Shown here: in pieces, positions 18,850 through 27,181 of the stretch
Layout of the letters: every line of letters begins with the position of its first letter
Numbering within the stretch: position 1 is the first letter of the stretch
Assembly: GCF_013294015.1 (NCBI RefSeq)
Contig: NZ_JABSNO010000006.1
Coordinates: 62,001 to 126,000, forward strand
Origin: Frigoriflavimonas asaccharolytica
GTDB taxonomy: Bacteria; Bacteroidota; Bacteroidia; Flavobacteriales; Weeksellaceae
DNA length: 64,000 nt
Direction: 5' to 3'
Program-made: the position numbers and the translations under genes
The notes under the pieces: generated by a model
What the model saw: the letters and a program-made list of their open reading frames with translations, nothing else
Database searches by the model: none
What the model was told of the DNA's origin: nothing

Positions 18850-19045
18850 GTATAATATATTATGATTAAATCTCTAAATATTAATAACTTTATGTAGTAA
18901 TAAAAAGGAAAGGGTAAAGAGAAAGATTATTACTTGTCATTTGTCTTAAAGACCGTTCGCAATGAAAATCACTTTACCCCTACTACATAAACTTGGACAG
19001 ATCATGAGGCATTAAAGCCTGTATTAAGGATAGATAAGTTACAGT
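18850..19045 (+). ncRNA. Bridge RNA of the IS110 element
   Basis: Structured non-coding 5' end. Target loop: outer stem 18890-18899/18981-18990 (TTATGTAGTA/TACTACATAA, perfect), inner stem 18912-18919/18972-18979 (GGGTAAAG/CTTTACCC, perfect), tip hairpin GTCT/AGAC at 18943-18953. The left target guide 18933-18941 equals the top strand of the left target (CTTGTCATT against CCTGTCATT; the one difference is a wobble). The right target guide 18957-18965 (TCGCAATGA) is the exact complement of TCATTGCGA. Donor loop: stem 18990-18994/19036-19040, tip hairpin AGGC/GCCT at 19007-19020. Left donor guide 18997-19005 (ACAGATCAT) is identical to the right end 20052-20060; right donor guide AGGAT at 19027-19031 complements the left end ATCCT. 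Exact RNA ends are inferred. Confidence 0.82.
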
Positions 19046-19074
19046 AGTATTTTCCTTGTAAAAAATTATTTGTT

Positions 19075-20034
19075 ATGTGTAAATTTATAGGAATTGACAT
19101 TAGTAAGCAAGTTTTTGATGTAAGTTTTTTAGAAAACTCCGATTGGAAACATGTAGTTTTAGAGAATGGTAAAGTTGGTTTTAAAAAACTTTTAAAACTG
19201 ATTGGTAAAGAAGATTTGGTTGTGATGGAAGCTTCGGGAAGTTATTATCTTCCACTGGCAGATTTTCTTTTCAATATGGATATAAAAGTTGTGGTAGAAA
19301 ACCCTTTGATAATAAAACGCTACTCACAGTCGAAATTAAAACGTGCAAAGACGGACAAAGCAGATTCAAAAATCATAGCAGAATATGCACAAAAGAATGC
19401 AGAGGATCTAAGATTATGGGTTCCAGATAGCGAAGTGGTATCAAAAATGCGGCAATATTTTACGCGTGTTCAATTGCTTCAAAAACAGGTAAACCAAAGT
19501 AATAATCAATTAGAAGCTTTTACAAGCAGTGGTTTATTAGATAAAACCTTGGAAAATGAGATGATAAATTCTGTAAAAAATCTTAAGAAAAGCATTGAAA
19601 AATTGGAATTATTGATTGAAAAATTGGCAAAATCAAGCTATGCAAAAAGCATAGAATGTTTAACTTCAATTCCAGGAATAGGTTTGAAAAGTGCTGTAAT
19701 GCTCATTGCTGCAACAAACAATTTTGAGAAATTTGAAAACTATAAACAACTCATTGCATTTGTAGGTTTTAGTCCGAGAATTTATCAAAGTGGGAGCAGC
19801 GTGCGAGGAAAAGGTTCAATTTGCAAAATGGGAAAATCTCAAATAAGGAAACTTTTGTATATGTGCAGTTGGTCTGCAAAAAGGTGGAATAAATCGTGCA
19901 AAGACATGTATGAAAGATTAATAGCAAAAGGAAAACCAGAGCGTGTGGTGAAAATCGCTATCGCAAACAAGTTGTTAAAACTCGCTTTTGCAATTGGAAA
20001 GAAACAAGAAAAATATGAAGTAAATTATTGTTAA
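19075..20034 (+). CDS. IS110-family DEDD transposase/recombinase
   Basis: 319 aa. N-terminal RuvC-like DEDD domain with Asp8 (IGIDIS), Glu52 (VVMEASGSYY) and Asp94/Asp97 (KTDKADSKI). A coiled-coil region follows (about 130-200), then a C-terminal Tnp domain with LTSIPGIGLKSAVMLIA and the serine-rich active segment SGSSVRGKGS around 239-248, where the catalytic serine of IS110 recombinases lies. With the bridge RNA, the protein recombines the joined element ends with a matching target. The start ATG at 19075 directly follows the RNA region, and all catalytic residues are present. Confidence 0.93.
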   Translation: MCKFIGIDISKQVFDVSFLENSDWKHVVLENGKVGFKKLLKLIGKEDLVVMEASGSYYLPLADFLFNMDIKVVVENPLIIKRYSQSKLKRAKTDKADSKIIAEYAQKNAEDLRLWVPDSEVVSKMRQYFTRVQLLQKQVNQSNNQLEAFTSSGLLDKTLENEMINSVKNLKKSIEKLELLIEKLAKSSYAKSIECLTSIPGIGLKSAVMLIAATNNFEKFENYKQLIAFVGFSPRIYQSGSSVRGKGSICKMGKSQIRKLLYMCSWSAKRWNKSCKDMYERLIAKGKPERVVKIAIANKLLKLAFAIGKKQEKYEVNYC

Positions 20035-20056
20035 AATACTTGCATATTAACACAGA

Positions 20057-20136
20057 TCATTGCGAGGAACGAAGCAATCTCTGCGCACACCACAACGCAA
20101 AGGATTATTTCTACTGATAGTTATCGAGATTGCACT
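20057..20136 (+). repeat. REP-like palindrome, right half of the IS110 target
   Basis: TCATTGCGAGGAACGAAGCAATCTC starts at the element junction. GCAATCTC (20074-20081) pairs with GAGATTGC (20126-20133), giving a long hairpin typical of REP-type repeats. The same motif occurs at 33634-33661. Confidence 0.75.
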
Positions 20137-20218
20137 CACAAGACTTAAAAAAATACTAAAGAAGTTCAGATGGATTTGTCTGATTATTACCTAAATTTGC
20201 CAGGGCAAAATATAAGCT

Positions 20219-20240
20219 TATCCCGTTTTTACACGGGATA
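20219..20240 (+). other. Hairpin in the leader of the MFS gene
   Basis: TATCCCGT (20219-20226) / ACGGGATA (20233-20240), perfect 8-bp stem with a 6-nt loop, 45 nt before the start codon. It is not followed by a T-run, so it is perhaps an mRNA stabiliser or an operator. Confidence 0.4.
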
Positions 20241-20284
20241 TGTTTAATTATTACAATGTTCATCTAATAGTAAGCTATTACAGT

Positions 20285-21508
20285 ATGGAAAAATCTAAAA
20301 AATCTGCAGCGATGGGTTTTATCTTCATCACTATTTTGATAGATATTACAGGATGGGGCATCATTATTCCCGTTATACCGCAATTGATAAAGGAATTGAT
20401 AAACGGAGATATCAGCGAGGCTGCAAAATATGCCGGTTGGATCTCTTTTGGATATGCTTTTACGCAATTTGTTTTTTCGCCAGTTGTTGGGAATTTAAGC
20501 GATCAATTTGGGAGAAGACCTATTATTCTTATTTCACTTTTTGCCTTTAGTATAGATTATATTTTGCTTGCTTTGGCGCCAACAATTACGTGGTTGTTTG
20601 TAGGAAGAATAATTGCAGGACTTACGGGTGCGAGCGTTTCTACAGCCACTGCCTACATTGCAGATATTTCTACGGACCAAAACCGTGCGAAGAATTTTGG
20701 AATGATAGGAGCAGCTTTTGGTTTGGGCTTTATTATTGGTCCCGTCATCGGTGGTTTGCTCGGTCAGTATGGAGCTCGGGTTCCATTTTATGCTGCCGCT
20801 ATTTTGTGTTTAATTAATTTTCTCTATGGTTATTTTATTCTACCAGAAAGTTTGCCTAAAGAAGATCGCAGAAAGTTTGATTGGAAACGTGCAAATCCTG
20901 TTGGTTCTTTTAAATTTTTAAAGAAGAATCCACAGATTTCTAGTTTGGTTATTACTTTGGTTCTGGTTTATATTGCAGGTCATGCGGTGCAAAGCAACTG
21001 GAGTTTTTATACGATGTACAAATTTTCTTGGACAGAAAAAATGGTGGGAATTTCCCTTGGAGTAGTCGGTTTGTTGGTTGGTCTTGTGCAAGGTGGTTTG
21101 GTGCGTTGGTTGAATCCTAAAATTGGAGATCAGAAGAGCATTTATTACGGATTGGCTTTGTATGCTATTGGTATGTTGCTTTTCGCTTTTGCTACAGATG
21201 CTTGGATGATGTTTGTATTCTTGGTACCCTATTGTTTGGGAGGTATTGCTGGTCCTGCGTTGCAATCTGTGATTACCAGTGGAGTTGCCAAATCTGAACA
21301 GGGAGAATTGCAAGGCGCACTCACCAGTTTGATAAGTGCAACGGCCATAGTTGGTCCGCCATTGATGACGAATTTATTTTTCTATTTCACGCACAAAGAA
21401 GCGCCATTTCAGTTTTCTGGTGCACCATTTTTTATGGCATTTCTGCTATTTGCGGCAAGTATTTTCTTTGCACGCAGAGCTTTTATAAAAAATAATAGCA
21501 ATGTTTAG
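20285..21508 (+). CDS. MFS efflux transporter, TCR/Tet type
   Basis: 407 aa from MEKSKKSAAMGF. The upstream in-frame ATG at 20240 would add 15 residues lacking a membrane character. Twelve membrane helices are expected. Motif A GNLSDQFGRRPII follows helix 2. The motif C-like segment GAAFGLGFIIGPVIGGLLG in helix 5 marks a proton antiporter of the drug-export branch. The family includes tetracycline exporters, but this protein is a generic member and no substrate can be assigned. It lies just downstream of the IS110 element and a REP sequence. Confidence 0.85.
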   Translation: MEKSKKSAAMGFIFITILIDITGWGIIIPVIPQLIKELINGDISEAAKYAGWISFGYAFTQFVFSPVVGNLSDQFGRRPIILISLFAFSIDYILLALAPTITWLFVGRIIAGLTGASVSTATAYIADISTDQNRAKNFGMIGAAFGLGFIIGPVIGGLLGQYGARVPFYAAAILCLINFLYGYFILPESLPKEDRRKFDWKRANPVGSFKFLKKNPQISSLVITLVLVYIAGHAVQSNWSFYTMYKFSWTEKMVGISLGVVGLLVGLVQGGLVRWLNPKIGDQKSIYYGLALYAIGMLLFAFATDAWMMFVFLVPYCLGGIAGPALQSVITSGVAKSEQGELQGALTSLISATAIVGPPLMTNLFFYFTHKEAPFQFSGAPFFMAFLLFAASIFFARRAFIKNNSNV

Positions 21509-21630
21509 TTTTTGCATTATTTAATTAATTAAATTTGCAGTGTAAAAAATATTTCTAAAATATTATCCCTACTACACTTCTATATTTTACTGTATTTAAA
21601 ATTTTATATTAACCAAAAAGATTCTCATCA

Positions 21631-21957
21631 ATGGAATTAAGCTTCATGGAAATGGCAATGATTGTATTAGCAATCATTATATTATTTGGACCCAAAAAAA
21701 TACCGACTATTGCGAGAGATTTAGGTTCTGGAATACGAAAAATGAAAGCTGCAATGGAAGATGTGAAAACAGAAATAATGAAGGAAACAGATAATCCTAT
21801 TTCCGAAATTAAAAATGAGATCGATAAAATGAAAGAATCTGCTAAAGATTTTGATCTTAGAGATCAGTTTCAAAAGGAGATTTTGTCTGATGAGGAAAGA
21901 AAAATCTCTAAAGCCAACGAACTGAAAGACGATCATCAAGGACCAGTAAGCAGATAA
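21631..21957 (+). CDS. tatA: Twin-arginine translocase TatA/TatB-type subunit
   Basis: 108 aa. One N-terminal membrane helix (MEMAMIVLAIIILFG), then the hinge FGPKKIPTIARDLGSGIRKMKAAMEDV typical of TatA/B, and an acidic-basic amphipathic tail. It forms the pore or adaptor for export of folded proteins. The length is closer to TatB or long TatA; single TatA-type subunits are usual in Bacteroidota. It is followed after 1 nt by the PAP2 gene. Confidence 0.88.
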   Translation: MELSFMEMAMIVLAIIILFGPKKIPTIARDLGSGIRKMKAAMEDVKTEIMKETDNPISEIKNEIDKMKESAKDFDLRDQFQKEILSDEERKISKANELKDDHQGPVSR

Positions 21958-21958
21958 T

Positions 21959-22516
21959 ATGCATGAATTTCTAGAATTGGATCGTCAATTATTTATTTTT
22001 CTTAATAATTTAGGAAGTCCAGAGTATGATCATTTTTGGAAATTAATAACCAATAAATGGATTTGGGTTCCATTTTATGGTATTTTATTATTCATTTTAA
22101 CTAAAAGTTTTAAGCTTAAATCTTTATTTTTTATAATAATTTTTGTGGCGGTTGGCATTACTATTACAGATCAATTGGCTGGTATATTTAAAGAATTGAT
22201 AAAGCGGCTTCGCCCATGCCATGATCCTAGTTTGGTAGGTTTGATGCGACCAAATATTGAATGTGGCGGCACGTTTGGATTTTACTCTGCTCATGCTTCT
22301 AGTTCATTTTTTCTAGCTACATTTCTTGCTATCTTACTAAAAAATAGATTTGGGTATTTTCCCTATTTCCTGTTTATTTGGGCTTGTGTAGTTTCTTATA
22401 GCAGAATATATCTAGGTGTGCACTATCCTTTTGATGTGGGAATGGGAGCTTTGGTAGGCTTTCTATTGGGTGGTCTATTTGCTACTTTGGCAAAGAAAAC
22501 GATCTATAAGAATTAA
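21959..22516 (+). CDS. PAP2-family membrane phosphatase
   Basis: 185 aa, about six membrane helices. The three phosphatase motifs are present: C1 KRLRPCHDP (KxxxxxxRP type, near 80-90), C2 YSAHAS (SGH variant with Ala, near 113) and C3 SRIYLGVHYPFDV (SRxxxxxHxxxD, near 150). Such enzymes dephosphorylate undecaprenyl or phosphatidyl phosphates at the membrane. The gene starts 1 nt after the tatA stop and is probably cotranscribed with it. Confidence 0.88.
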   Translation: MHEFLELDRQLFIFLNNLGSPEYDHFWKLITNKWIWVPFYGILLFILTKSFKLKSLFFIIIFVAVGITITDQLAGIFKELIKRLRPCHDPSLVGLMRPNIECGGTFGFYSAHASSSFFLATFLAILLKNRFGYFPYFLFIWACVVSYSRIYLGVHYPFDVGMGALVGFLLGGLFATLAKKTIYKN

Positions 22517-22553
22517 AATTTTTAGCCTTTGGTTTTCAACCTTGTGCTGCCAA

Positions 22554-23027
22554 CTAATCATTGTGATAGGGTTTTCCCTTTAATATTTGATCTGCTCTAT
22601 AAAGCTGCTCAACAAAGAATAACCTAATCATTTGGTGTGTGAAAGTCATTTTTGATAAAGAAATTTTCTCATTTGCAAGCGCATACATTTCGTCTGAAAA
22701 TCCATAAGCACCACCGATGATGAAATTTACTTTTTTCACAGAACTATTCATCCAGAAATTTAATTTATCAGAAAATTCTCTGCTGGTAAATTGCTTTCCA
22801 TTCTCATCTAGAAGTATCGTATAATCCGCATTTTCTATTCCATTTTGCAATAGTTTTCCTTCCTCCTTTTTTAATAATTCTGGCGATAAGTTTTTAGCAT
22901 TTTTCACATCAGGGATAAAATTAATTTCAAAGTTCCAGTGTTTTGGGAGTCTATTTTCATAGTATTTCACCAAATCTGCAATTTCAGATTGATCCGTTTT
23001 GCCAATGCACCATAAATTTATTTTCAT
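22554..23027 (-). CDS. rlmH: 23S rRNA pseudouridine-1915 N3-methyltransferase
   Basis: 157 aa, the standard RlmH length, from the ATG at 23027 (MKINLWCIGKT); an upstream in-frame start would add nine residues. SPOUT-class knot features are YTILLDENGKQFTSREFS, NFIIGGAYGFSDEM and the C-terminal SKMTFTHQMIRLFFVEQLYRA, ending KPYHND. It methylates the pseudouridine in helix 69 of mature 70S ribosomes using SAM. It converges with the PAP2 gene. Confidence 0.95.
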   Translation of the reverse strand: MKINLWCIGKTDQSEIADLVKYYENRLPKHWNFEINFIPDVKNAKNLSPELLKKEEGKLLQNGIENADYTILLDENGKQFTSREFSDKLNFWMNSSVKKVNFIIGGAYGFSDEMYALANEKISLSKMTFTHQMIRLFFVEQLYRADQILKGKPYHND

Positions 23028-23144
23028 ACGTAATATTACTTTTATAAAAGACAAACATGCACCACCATAACTTTATTAGTCTTTGCTTTTAAATTTGTGA
23101 ATGGTGATTTCATTCTTTATATTTGTTTACGCAAATATACTTGA

Positions 23145-24092
23145 ATGCGCTTAAAAGCTCCCAGATTTGTTAGAAAAATAAAAATTTCTCTAGATAGAAT
23201 ACATATTCCATACTTGGGCATATCGTTTTGGAAAATATTTCAAATTTATTTTCAAGGGGTTTTTAAAGATAAAATAGGCAGAAAAGCGGCCGCCATCTCT
23301 TGGAGTTTTGTACTTGCACTTTTCCCATTCGTACTCTTTCTTCTATCGATATTACCCTATTTACCGCATTATGACAAGCTGCAATTTTATATTTTCGAAG
23401 TACTTCTGCAAAACGTTTTTCCTGGGAAAATAAATACAGAAGTTGTAGATTATATACAGACCAACATTATCCCAAAAACTTCTAGCTTAAGTAATTTTAC
23501 AATTATTTTTGCGCTAATATTTGCTACGAATGGAACCTTTGCCGTCATCAATGGCTTTAACGAAAGGTCTAAAGAAAAGTATAGTGATGTGAAGGAGTTC
23601 ATCATTTCATTTTTTATCACTGTGGGTTTTATCAGCGTTGTTTTACTCTCTTTATTCGGTGTCTATTATTCCGAAGTTGTATTAAAACTATTTACTCCTA
23701 CTTATGATATTTCGTGGTTTGTAGGAAATTTAACAAAAATAATAGGATTAATTTCTTTTCCCATTTTCTATTTTTTATTACTCACACTATTCTATTGGCT
23801 TGGTACTGTAAAAATCGAAAGATTTCGGCAAGCTATACCAGGAGCGCTTCTTACAACTGTTTTATTTTTTACCACCACCTATCTTTTCGCAATTTTTGTA
23901 GCAAATATTGCGAGATACAATGTTTTGTATGGATCCATTGGAACCATGATTTTGATGATGGTTTGGGTAAACGTCAACGTTTATCTGTTGCTATTTGGCA
24001 ATGAATTAAATTTTGCTTTGAGAACAGCTCGGCTAGAAAAACTGTCCTTAGATGAAATGAAAAGTCAAAATATTCCTAAAGAGAAATTTTAA
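23145..24092 (+). CDS. YihY/BrkB-family inner membrane protein
   Basis: 315 aa with six membrane segments. Family features are GRKAAAISWSFVLALFPFVLFLLSILP near residue 45, FATNGTFAVINGFNERS near 125, RQAIPGALLTTVLFFTTTYLFAIFV, and the final MVWVNVNVYLLLFGNELN. Older annotation calls this family ribonuclease BN, which is wrong; its role is unknown. The 3' end overlaps the 3' end of relA/spoT by 4 nt (convergent genes). Confidence 0.88.
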   Translation: MRLKAPRFVRKIKISLDRIHIPYLGISFWKIFQIYFQGVFKDKIGRKAAAISWSFVLALFPFVLFLLSILPYLPHYDKLQFYIFEVLLQNVFPGKINTEVVDYIQTNIIPKTSSLSNFTIIFALIFATNGTFAVINGFNERSKEKYSDVKEFIISFFITVGFISVVLLSLFGVYYSEVVLKLFTPTYDISWFVGNLTKIIGLISFPIFYFLLLTLFYWLGTVKIERFRQAIPGALLTTVLFFTTTYLFAIFVANIARYNVLYGSIGTMILMMVWVNVNVYLLLFGNELNFALRTARLEKLSLDEMKSQNIPKEKF

Positions 24093-26293
24093 AGTCTGAT
24101 AATTTTATTAATACCACTTACTTCTTTTAGTTTTTTGATGGTTTCTTCCAGTTGTTTTTTATTTTTCACCTCAAGATTGATAGAGCCTGTGAAAACTCCA
24201 TCGTTAGAAGATATGGACATACTTTTCATGTCTATACTCATAGCATTGCTGATGATTGCAGTTATATCGTTGATCATACCCATTCTATCCAATCCTTCAA
24301 TTTCAATTTTAACTCTATTTTTAAAGCTTTCAGAGTTCACCCATTTTGCGGTAATTACACGATAATCATATTGTGCACGAAGATTAATAGCATTCGGGCA
24401 ACTATCGCTGTGTATTTTGATCCCATCAGAAATCGTGATGAAACCAAAGATTTTATCCCCAGAAATTACGTTGCAACATTTTGCAGAGCTGTACTTCAAT
24501 GTTTCTTCATCTTTCCCGAAGACGATCAAGTCTAAATTATTATCTGGAACTTCTTCAAAAGTGGTATTTTTTGTAGGAGATTTTCTAAATCTGTTTAGCA
24601 AATTATTGAAAACACTTTTGCTTTCAATATATTTCCGAATATCACTCACATCCAACTTACCAGTTTGAAATGCTAAAAATAACTCTTGAGAAGTTTTTAG
24701 ATCAAAAAATTTCTGGATTTTATTTATTTCCTCATCATTAAAATTAAGTTTTGCATGGCGAAGCTTTCTTTGCAGCATTTCTTTTCCCTCCTGTACATAT
24801 TGGTTTTTTTCTGAATTGAGGTAATGCTTTATCTTAGATTTTGCCTTAGATGTGGTTACAATATCCAGCCAATCTTGCTTTGGTTTTTGGTTTTGAGAAG
24901 AGAGAATATCTACCTGATCTCCATTTTGCAATACATGCGAAATGGGAACCAACCTACTATTTACCTTTGCTCCCAAGCATTTTGTACCCAAATCTGAATG
25001 TACGGCAAACGCAAAATCTAAGGCTGTAGAACCTGCAGGTAAAATTTTAATTTCGCCTTTTGGTGTAAATATAAAAACCTCTTTGGAATATAAATTTAAT
25101 TTAATATTATCTAAAAGTTCTGTGGTAGAAAAATTTTGCTGATGCTCCAGTAATTCTCGAATTTCTGTTACCCATTGTTCAAACTTTTGATCGTCTGAAG
25201 TTTGGCGATATCCTTCTTTGTATTTGTAATGTGCTGCAACGCCTTTTTCTGCAATATCATCCATTCTTTCGGAGCGAATTTGCACTTCTATCCATTTTTT
25301 ATCTGGTCCTAAAACCGTGAGATGCAAACTCTCGTATCCAGTAGACCTAGGTTGAGAAATCCAATCTCGCATTCTGTGAGGATTGTTGCTGTATAGATCT
25401 GTAACGATAGAATATATTTTCCAAGCTAAAAATTTCTCATTCTTCGCATCAGATTTATAAATGATTCTTATAGCGTAATTATCAAATACTTCCTCAAACT
25501 GCACTCCTTGCTGTTGCATTTTTCGATAGATGGAGGAAATGGCTTTTGCCCGGCCTTTTATGAAAAATTTAATATTTTCCTCTTTTAATTTCTCAGTAAC
25601 TTCTGTTTTAAATTCTTCTATATATCGCTCTCTATTTTCTTTTGCAGTTTCTAATTTTGATGTTATTTCATTATAAATCTCTGGATTGTTGTAGCTCAAA
25701 GAGAGATCTTCTAATTCAGATTTTATATTGTACAATCCTAATCTGTGTGCAAGCGGAGCATAAATGTAGACTGTTTCTGCGGCTATTTTCTTCTGTTTAT
25801 CTGGCGCCATACTTTGCAGAGTTCGCATATTATGAAGCCGATCTGCAATTTTTATTAAAATTACCCGAAAATCCTCTGAAAGCGTAAGCAATAATTTTCG
25901 GTAGTTTTCACTTTGTACAGAAATATTTTGGTGGTTCATCACCGATATTTTGGTCAGGCCGTTTACAATATCAGCTACTTTTTCACCAAAAATCTTCTTT
26001 AAATCTTCATATGTATATTCAGAGTCTTCTATCACATCATGCAATAGAGCACAAGCTATAGATGTTGCGCCCAAGCCAATTTCTGTAGCTACTATTTTTG
26101 CAACTGCAATTGGATGGTAAATGTATGGTTCGCCTGTTTTTCTTCTTTGGTCTTTGTGTGCATCTAGTGCAATATCAAAAGCATTTCGGATGCGTTTGTT
26201 TTGTTCCTCGTCCAAAGATCTGTAGGTGTCTGAAATTAAATCTTTATATCTTGCGAGGATTTCCTTGTTTTCCTGCTCTATATCGTATGCCAT
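24089..26293 (-). CDS. Bifunctional (p)ppGpp synthetase/hydrolase (RelA/SpoT family)
   Basis: 734-aa Rel protein, the stringent-response enzyme. Order: HD hydrolase domain (HPIAVAKI ... ACALLHDVIEDSE ... KIADRLHNMRT), intact so hydrolase-competent; synthetase domain (GRAKAISSIYRKMQ ... FDNYAIRIIY ... STGYESLHLTV ... EVQIRSERMD); TGS domain (VFIFTPKGEIKILPAGSTALDFAFAVH); a helical/zinc-finger-like part with SAKCCNVISGD; and a C-terminal ACT domain (GLDRMGMINDITAIIS). It is the only long Rel in the window. Confidence 0.95.
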   Translation of the reverse strand: MAYDIEQENKEILARYKDLISDTYRSLDEEQNKRIRNAFDIALDAHKDQRRKTGEPYIYHPIAVAKIVATEIGLGATSIACALLHDVIEDSEYTYEDLKKIFGEKVADIVNGLTKISVMNHQNISVQSENYRKLLLTLSEDFRVILIKIADRLHNMRTLQSMAPDKQKKIAAETVYIYAPLAHRLGLYNIKSELEDLSLSYNNPEIYNEITSKLETAKENRERYIEEFKTEVTEKLKEENIKFFIKGRAKAISSIYRKMQQQGVQFEEVFDNYAIRIIYKSDAKNEKFLAWKIYSIVTDLYSNNPHRMRDWISQPRSTGYESLHLTVLGPDKKWIEVQIRSERMDDIAEKGVAAHYKYKEGYRQTSDDQKFEQWVTEIRELLEHQQNFSTTELLDNIKLNLYSKEVFIFTPKGEIKILPAGSTALDFAFAVHSDLGTKCLGAKVNSRLVPISHVLQNGDQVDILSSQNQKPKQDWLDIVTTSKAKSKIKHYLNSEKNQYVQEGKEMLQRKLRHAKLNFNDEEINKIQKFFDLKTSQELFLAFQTGKLDVSDIRKYIESKSVFNNLLNRFRKSPTKNTTFEEVPDNNLDLIVFGKDEETLKYSSAKCCNVISGDKIFGFITISDGIKIHSDSCPNAINLRAQYDYRVITAKWVNSESFKNRVKIEIEGLDRMGMINDITAIISNAMSIDMKSMSISSNDGVFTGSINLEVKNKKQLEETIKKLKEVSGINKIIRL

Positions 26294-26403
26294 CTTCTGT
26301 TAAGGATTTTAATGATGTACTAATTTACATATTTTCTTTTATAATCATAAAAAAAATCTCTGAAAATTTGCAGAGATTTTATTTAATTTTTTTGCTGCTA
26401 TTT

Positions 26404-26763
26404 TCATATGCCTGCAATTACTTCGGCATTCAAACCATCTGTTCCGTGGCTGTGATTTTTTATTGTTGGCGCACTAGAAATGCGAGCTCTTGCAGCTGAT
26501 GCTACATATTCTCTTATTCTATTCGCATTTTCTGCTACGAAAGGAAATTCATGCATTTGCAATGGTTGATGTACTTCAAATACTTTTTTTGCCTGTTGCA
26601 AAGAATTTTCATTTTTTAATTCTACAGATAAAAAGAAAACATCATCTGTATCTTCTTCTACTTTCACATCATTTCTCACAAAACCTTGTGCAGAAAGTTC
26701 TCTTGCCAATTGTAAATAATTTCCTTCTTTTTTAAATAATCCTACGATGCTTTTAGTATTCAT
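26404..26763 (-). CDS. Small stress-protein-like cytoplasmic protein
   Basis: 119 aa, no signal peptide. It resembles the protein encoded at 27816-28265. Both start with an IxGLF strand, a helix and a GF turn (here IVGLFKKEGNYLQLARELSAQGF), then a second beta-alpha-beta half (FFLSVELKNENSLQQAKKVFEVHQ), and finish with a low-complexity tail. The fold suggests a ferredoxin-like 'general stress protein 17M'-type domain. Function unknown. The pair brackets the ACP and GNAT genes. Confidence 0.6.
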   Translation of the reverse strand: MNTKSIVGLFKKEGNYLQLARELSAQGFVRNDVKVEEDTDDVFFLSVELKNENSLQQAKKVFEVHQPLQMHEFPFVAENANRIREYVASAARARISSAPTIKNHSHGTDGLNAEVIAGI

Positions 26764-26893
26764 AATATTTAGTTTTTTTAAATTAATATTTGAAATAGAC
26801 TAAAACAATCGTTCAATAATTCTCTCTATTTCTTTGTACTAAAGATAGTTAAAATTTTTTTATTAAAAGAATTTACATGGAAAAAGGGTAGTG

Positions 26894-27145
26894 TTATTTA
26901 TTTAATTTTTCTTCAATGATGGATAAAGAAGCCTTTACGTCTATCATTTTTTCCATCGATTCGTTGTCTATTTCTATATCAAAAACTTCCTCCACATCAA
27001 GAATTACATCTACCAAATTTGCAGAATTGATATTTAAATCATTAATGAAATCCGTATTTTCTGTAAGGTTTTCCAATGCTTCATCATTTTTCACATAAGG
27101 TTTTATAATCGCTTTTAATTTCGAAAGCATTTCTTCTTTTTCCAT
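26894..27145 (-). CDS. Acyl carrier protein
   Basis: 83 aa, acidic, all-helical. The phosphopantetheine attachment serine lies in LNINSANLVDVILDVEEVF, where the usual Asp-Ser-Leu is replaced by Asn-Ser-Ala. This divergence suggests a pathway-specific ACP rather than the housekeeping fatty-acid AcpP. Its neighbours (ketosynthase, hotdog dehydratase, SDR, type III PKS) support a dedicated role in the biosynthetic cluster. Confidence 0.85.
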   Translation of the reverse strand: MEKEEMLSKLKAIIKPYVKNDEALENLTENTDFINDLNINSANLVDVILDVEEVFDIEIDNESMEKMIDVKASLSIIEEKLNK

Positions 27146-27181
27146 ATTTTCTTCTAAATTTTAATTTTAAATGTACGAAAA

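Larger units (their letters stand above)
18833..20058 (+). mobile_element. Complete IS110-family insertion sequence (1226 bp)
   Basis: Limits come from the sequence itself. TCAT occurs at both junctions (18831-18834 and 20057-20060), and joining the flanks there gives CCTGTCATTGCGAGGAACGA, a site present intact elsewhere in the window. The overlap of the donor guides points to AT as the core dinucleotide, within TCAT. There are no terminal inverted repeats, as expected for IS110. The left non-coding end is long (about 240 bp, bridge RNA) and the right end is short (24 nt after the transposase stop), which is the IS110-group layout rather than IS1111. All parts look intact, so it is probably active or recently active. 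Confidence 0.85.

Noticed and set aside
18833-20058. Terminal inverted repeats or a target duplication for a DDE-type IS
   Set aside because: Only TCAT is shared at the junctions and no inverted termini are visible, consistent with IS110 chemistry instead.
20285-21508. Acquired tetracycline-resistance gene
   Set aside because: The protein is only a generic member of the TCR/Tet-type MFS branch; nearness to an IS is not evidence of resistance function.
24089-24092. Frameshift or fusion where the YihY and Rel genes overlap
   Set aside because: Both proteins end normally; it is a 4-nt convergent overlap.
23145-24092. Ribonuclease BN
   Set aside because: A historical misannotation of YihY-family membrane proteins; no nuclease motif is present.
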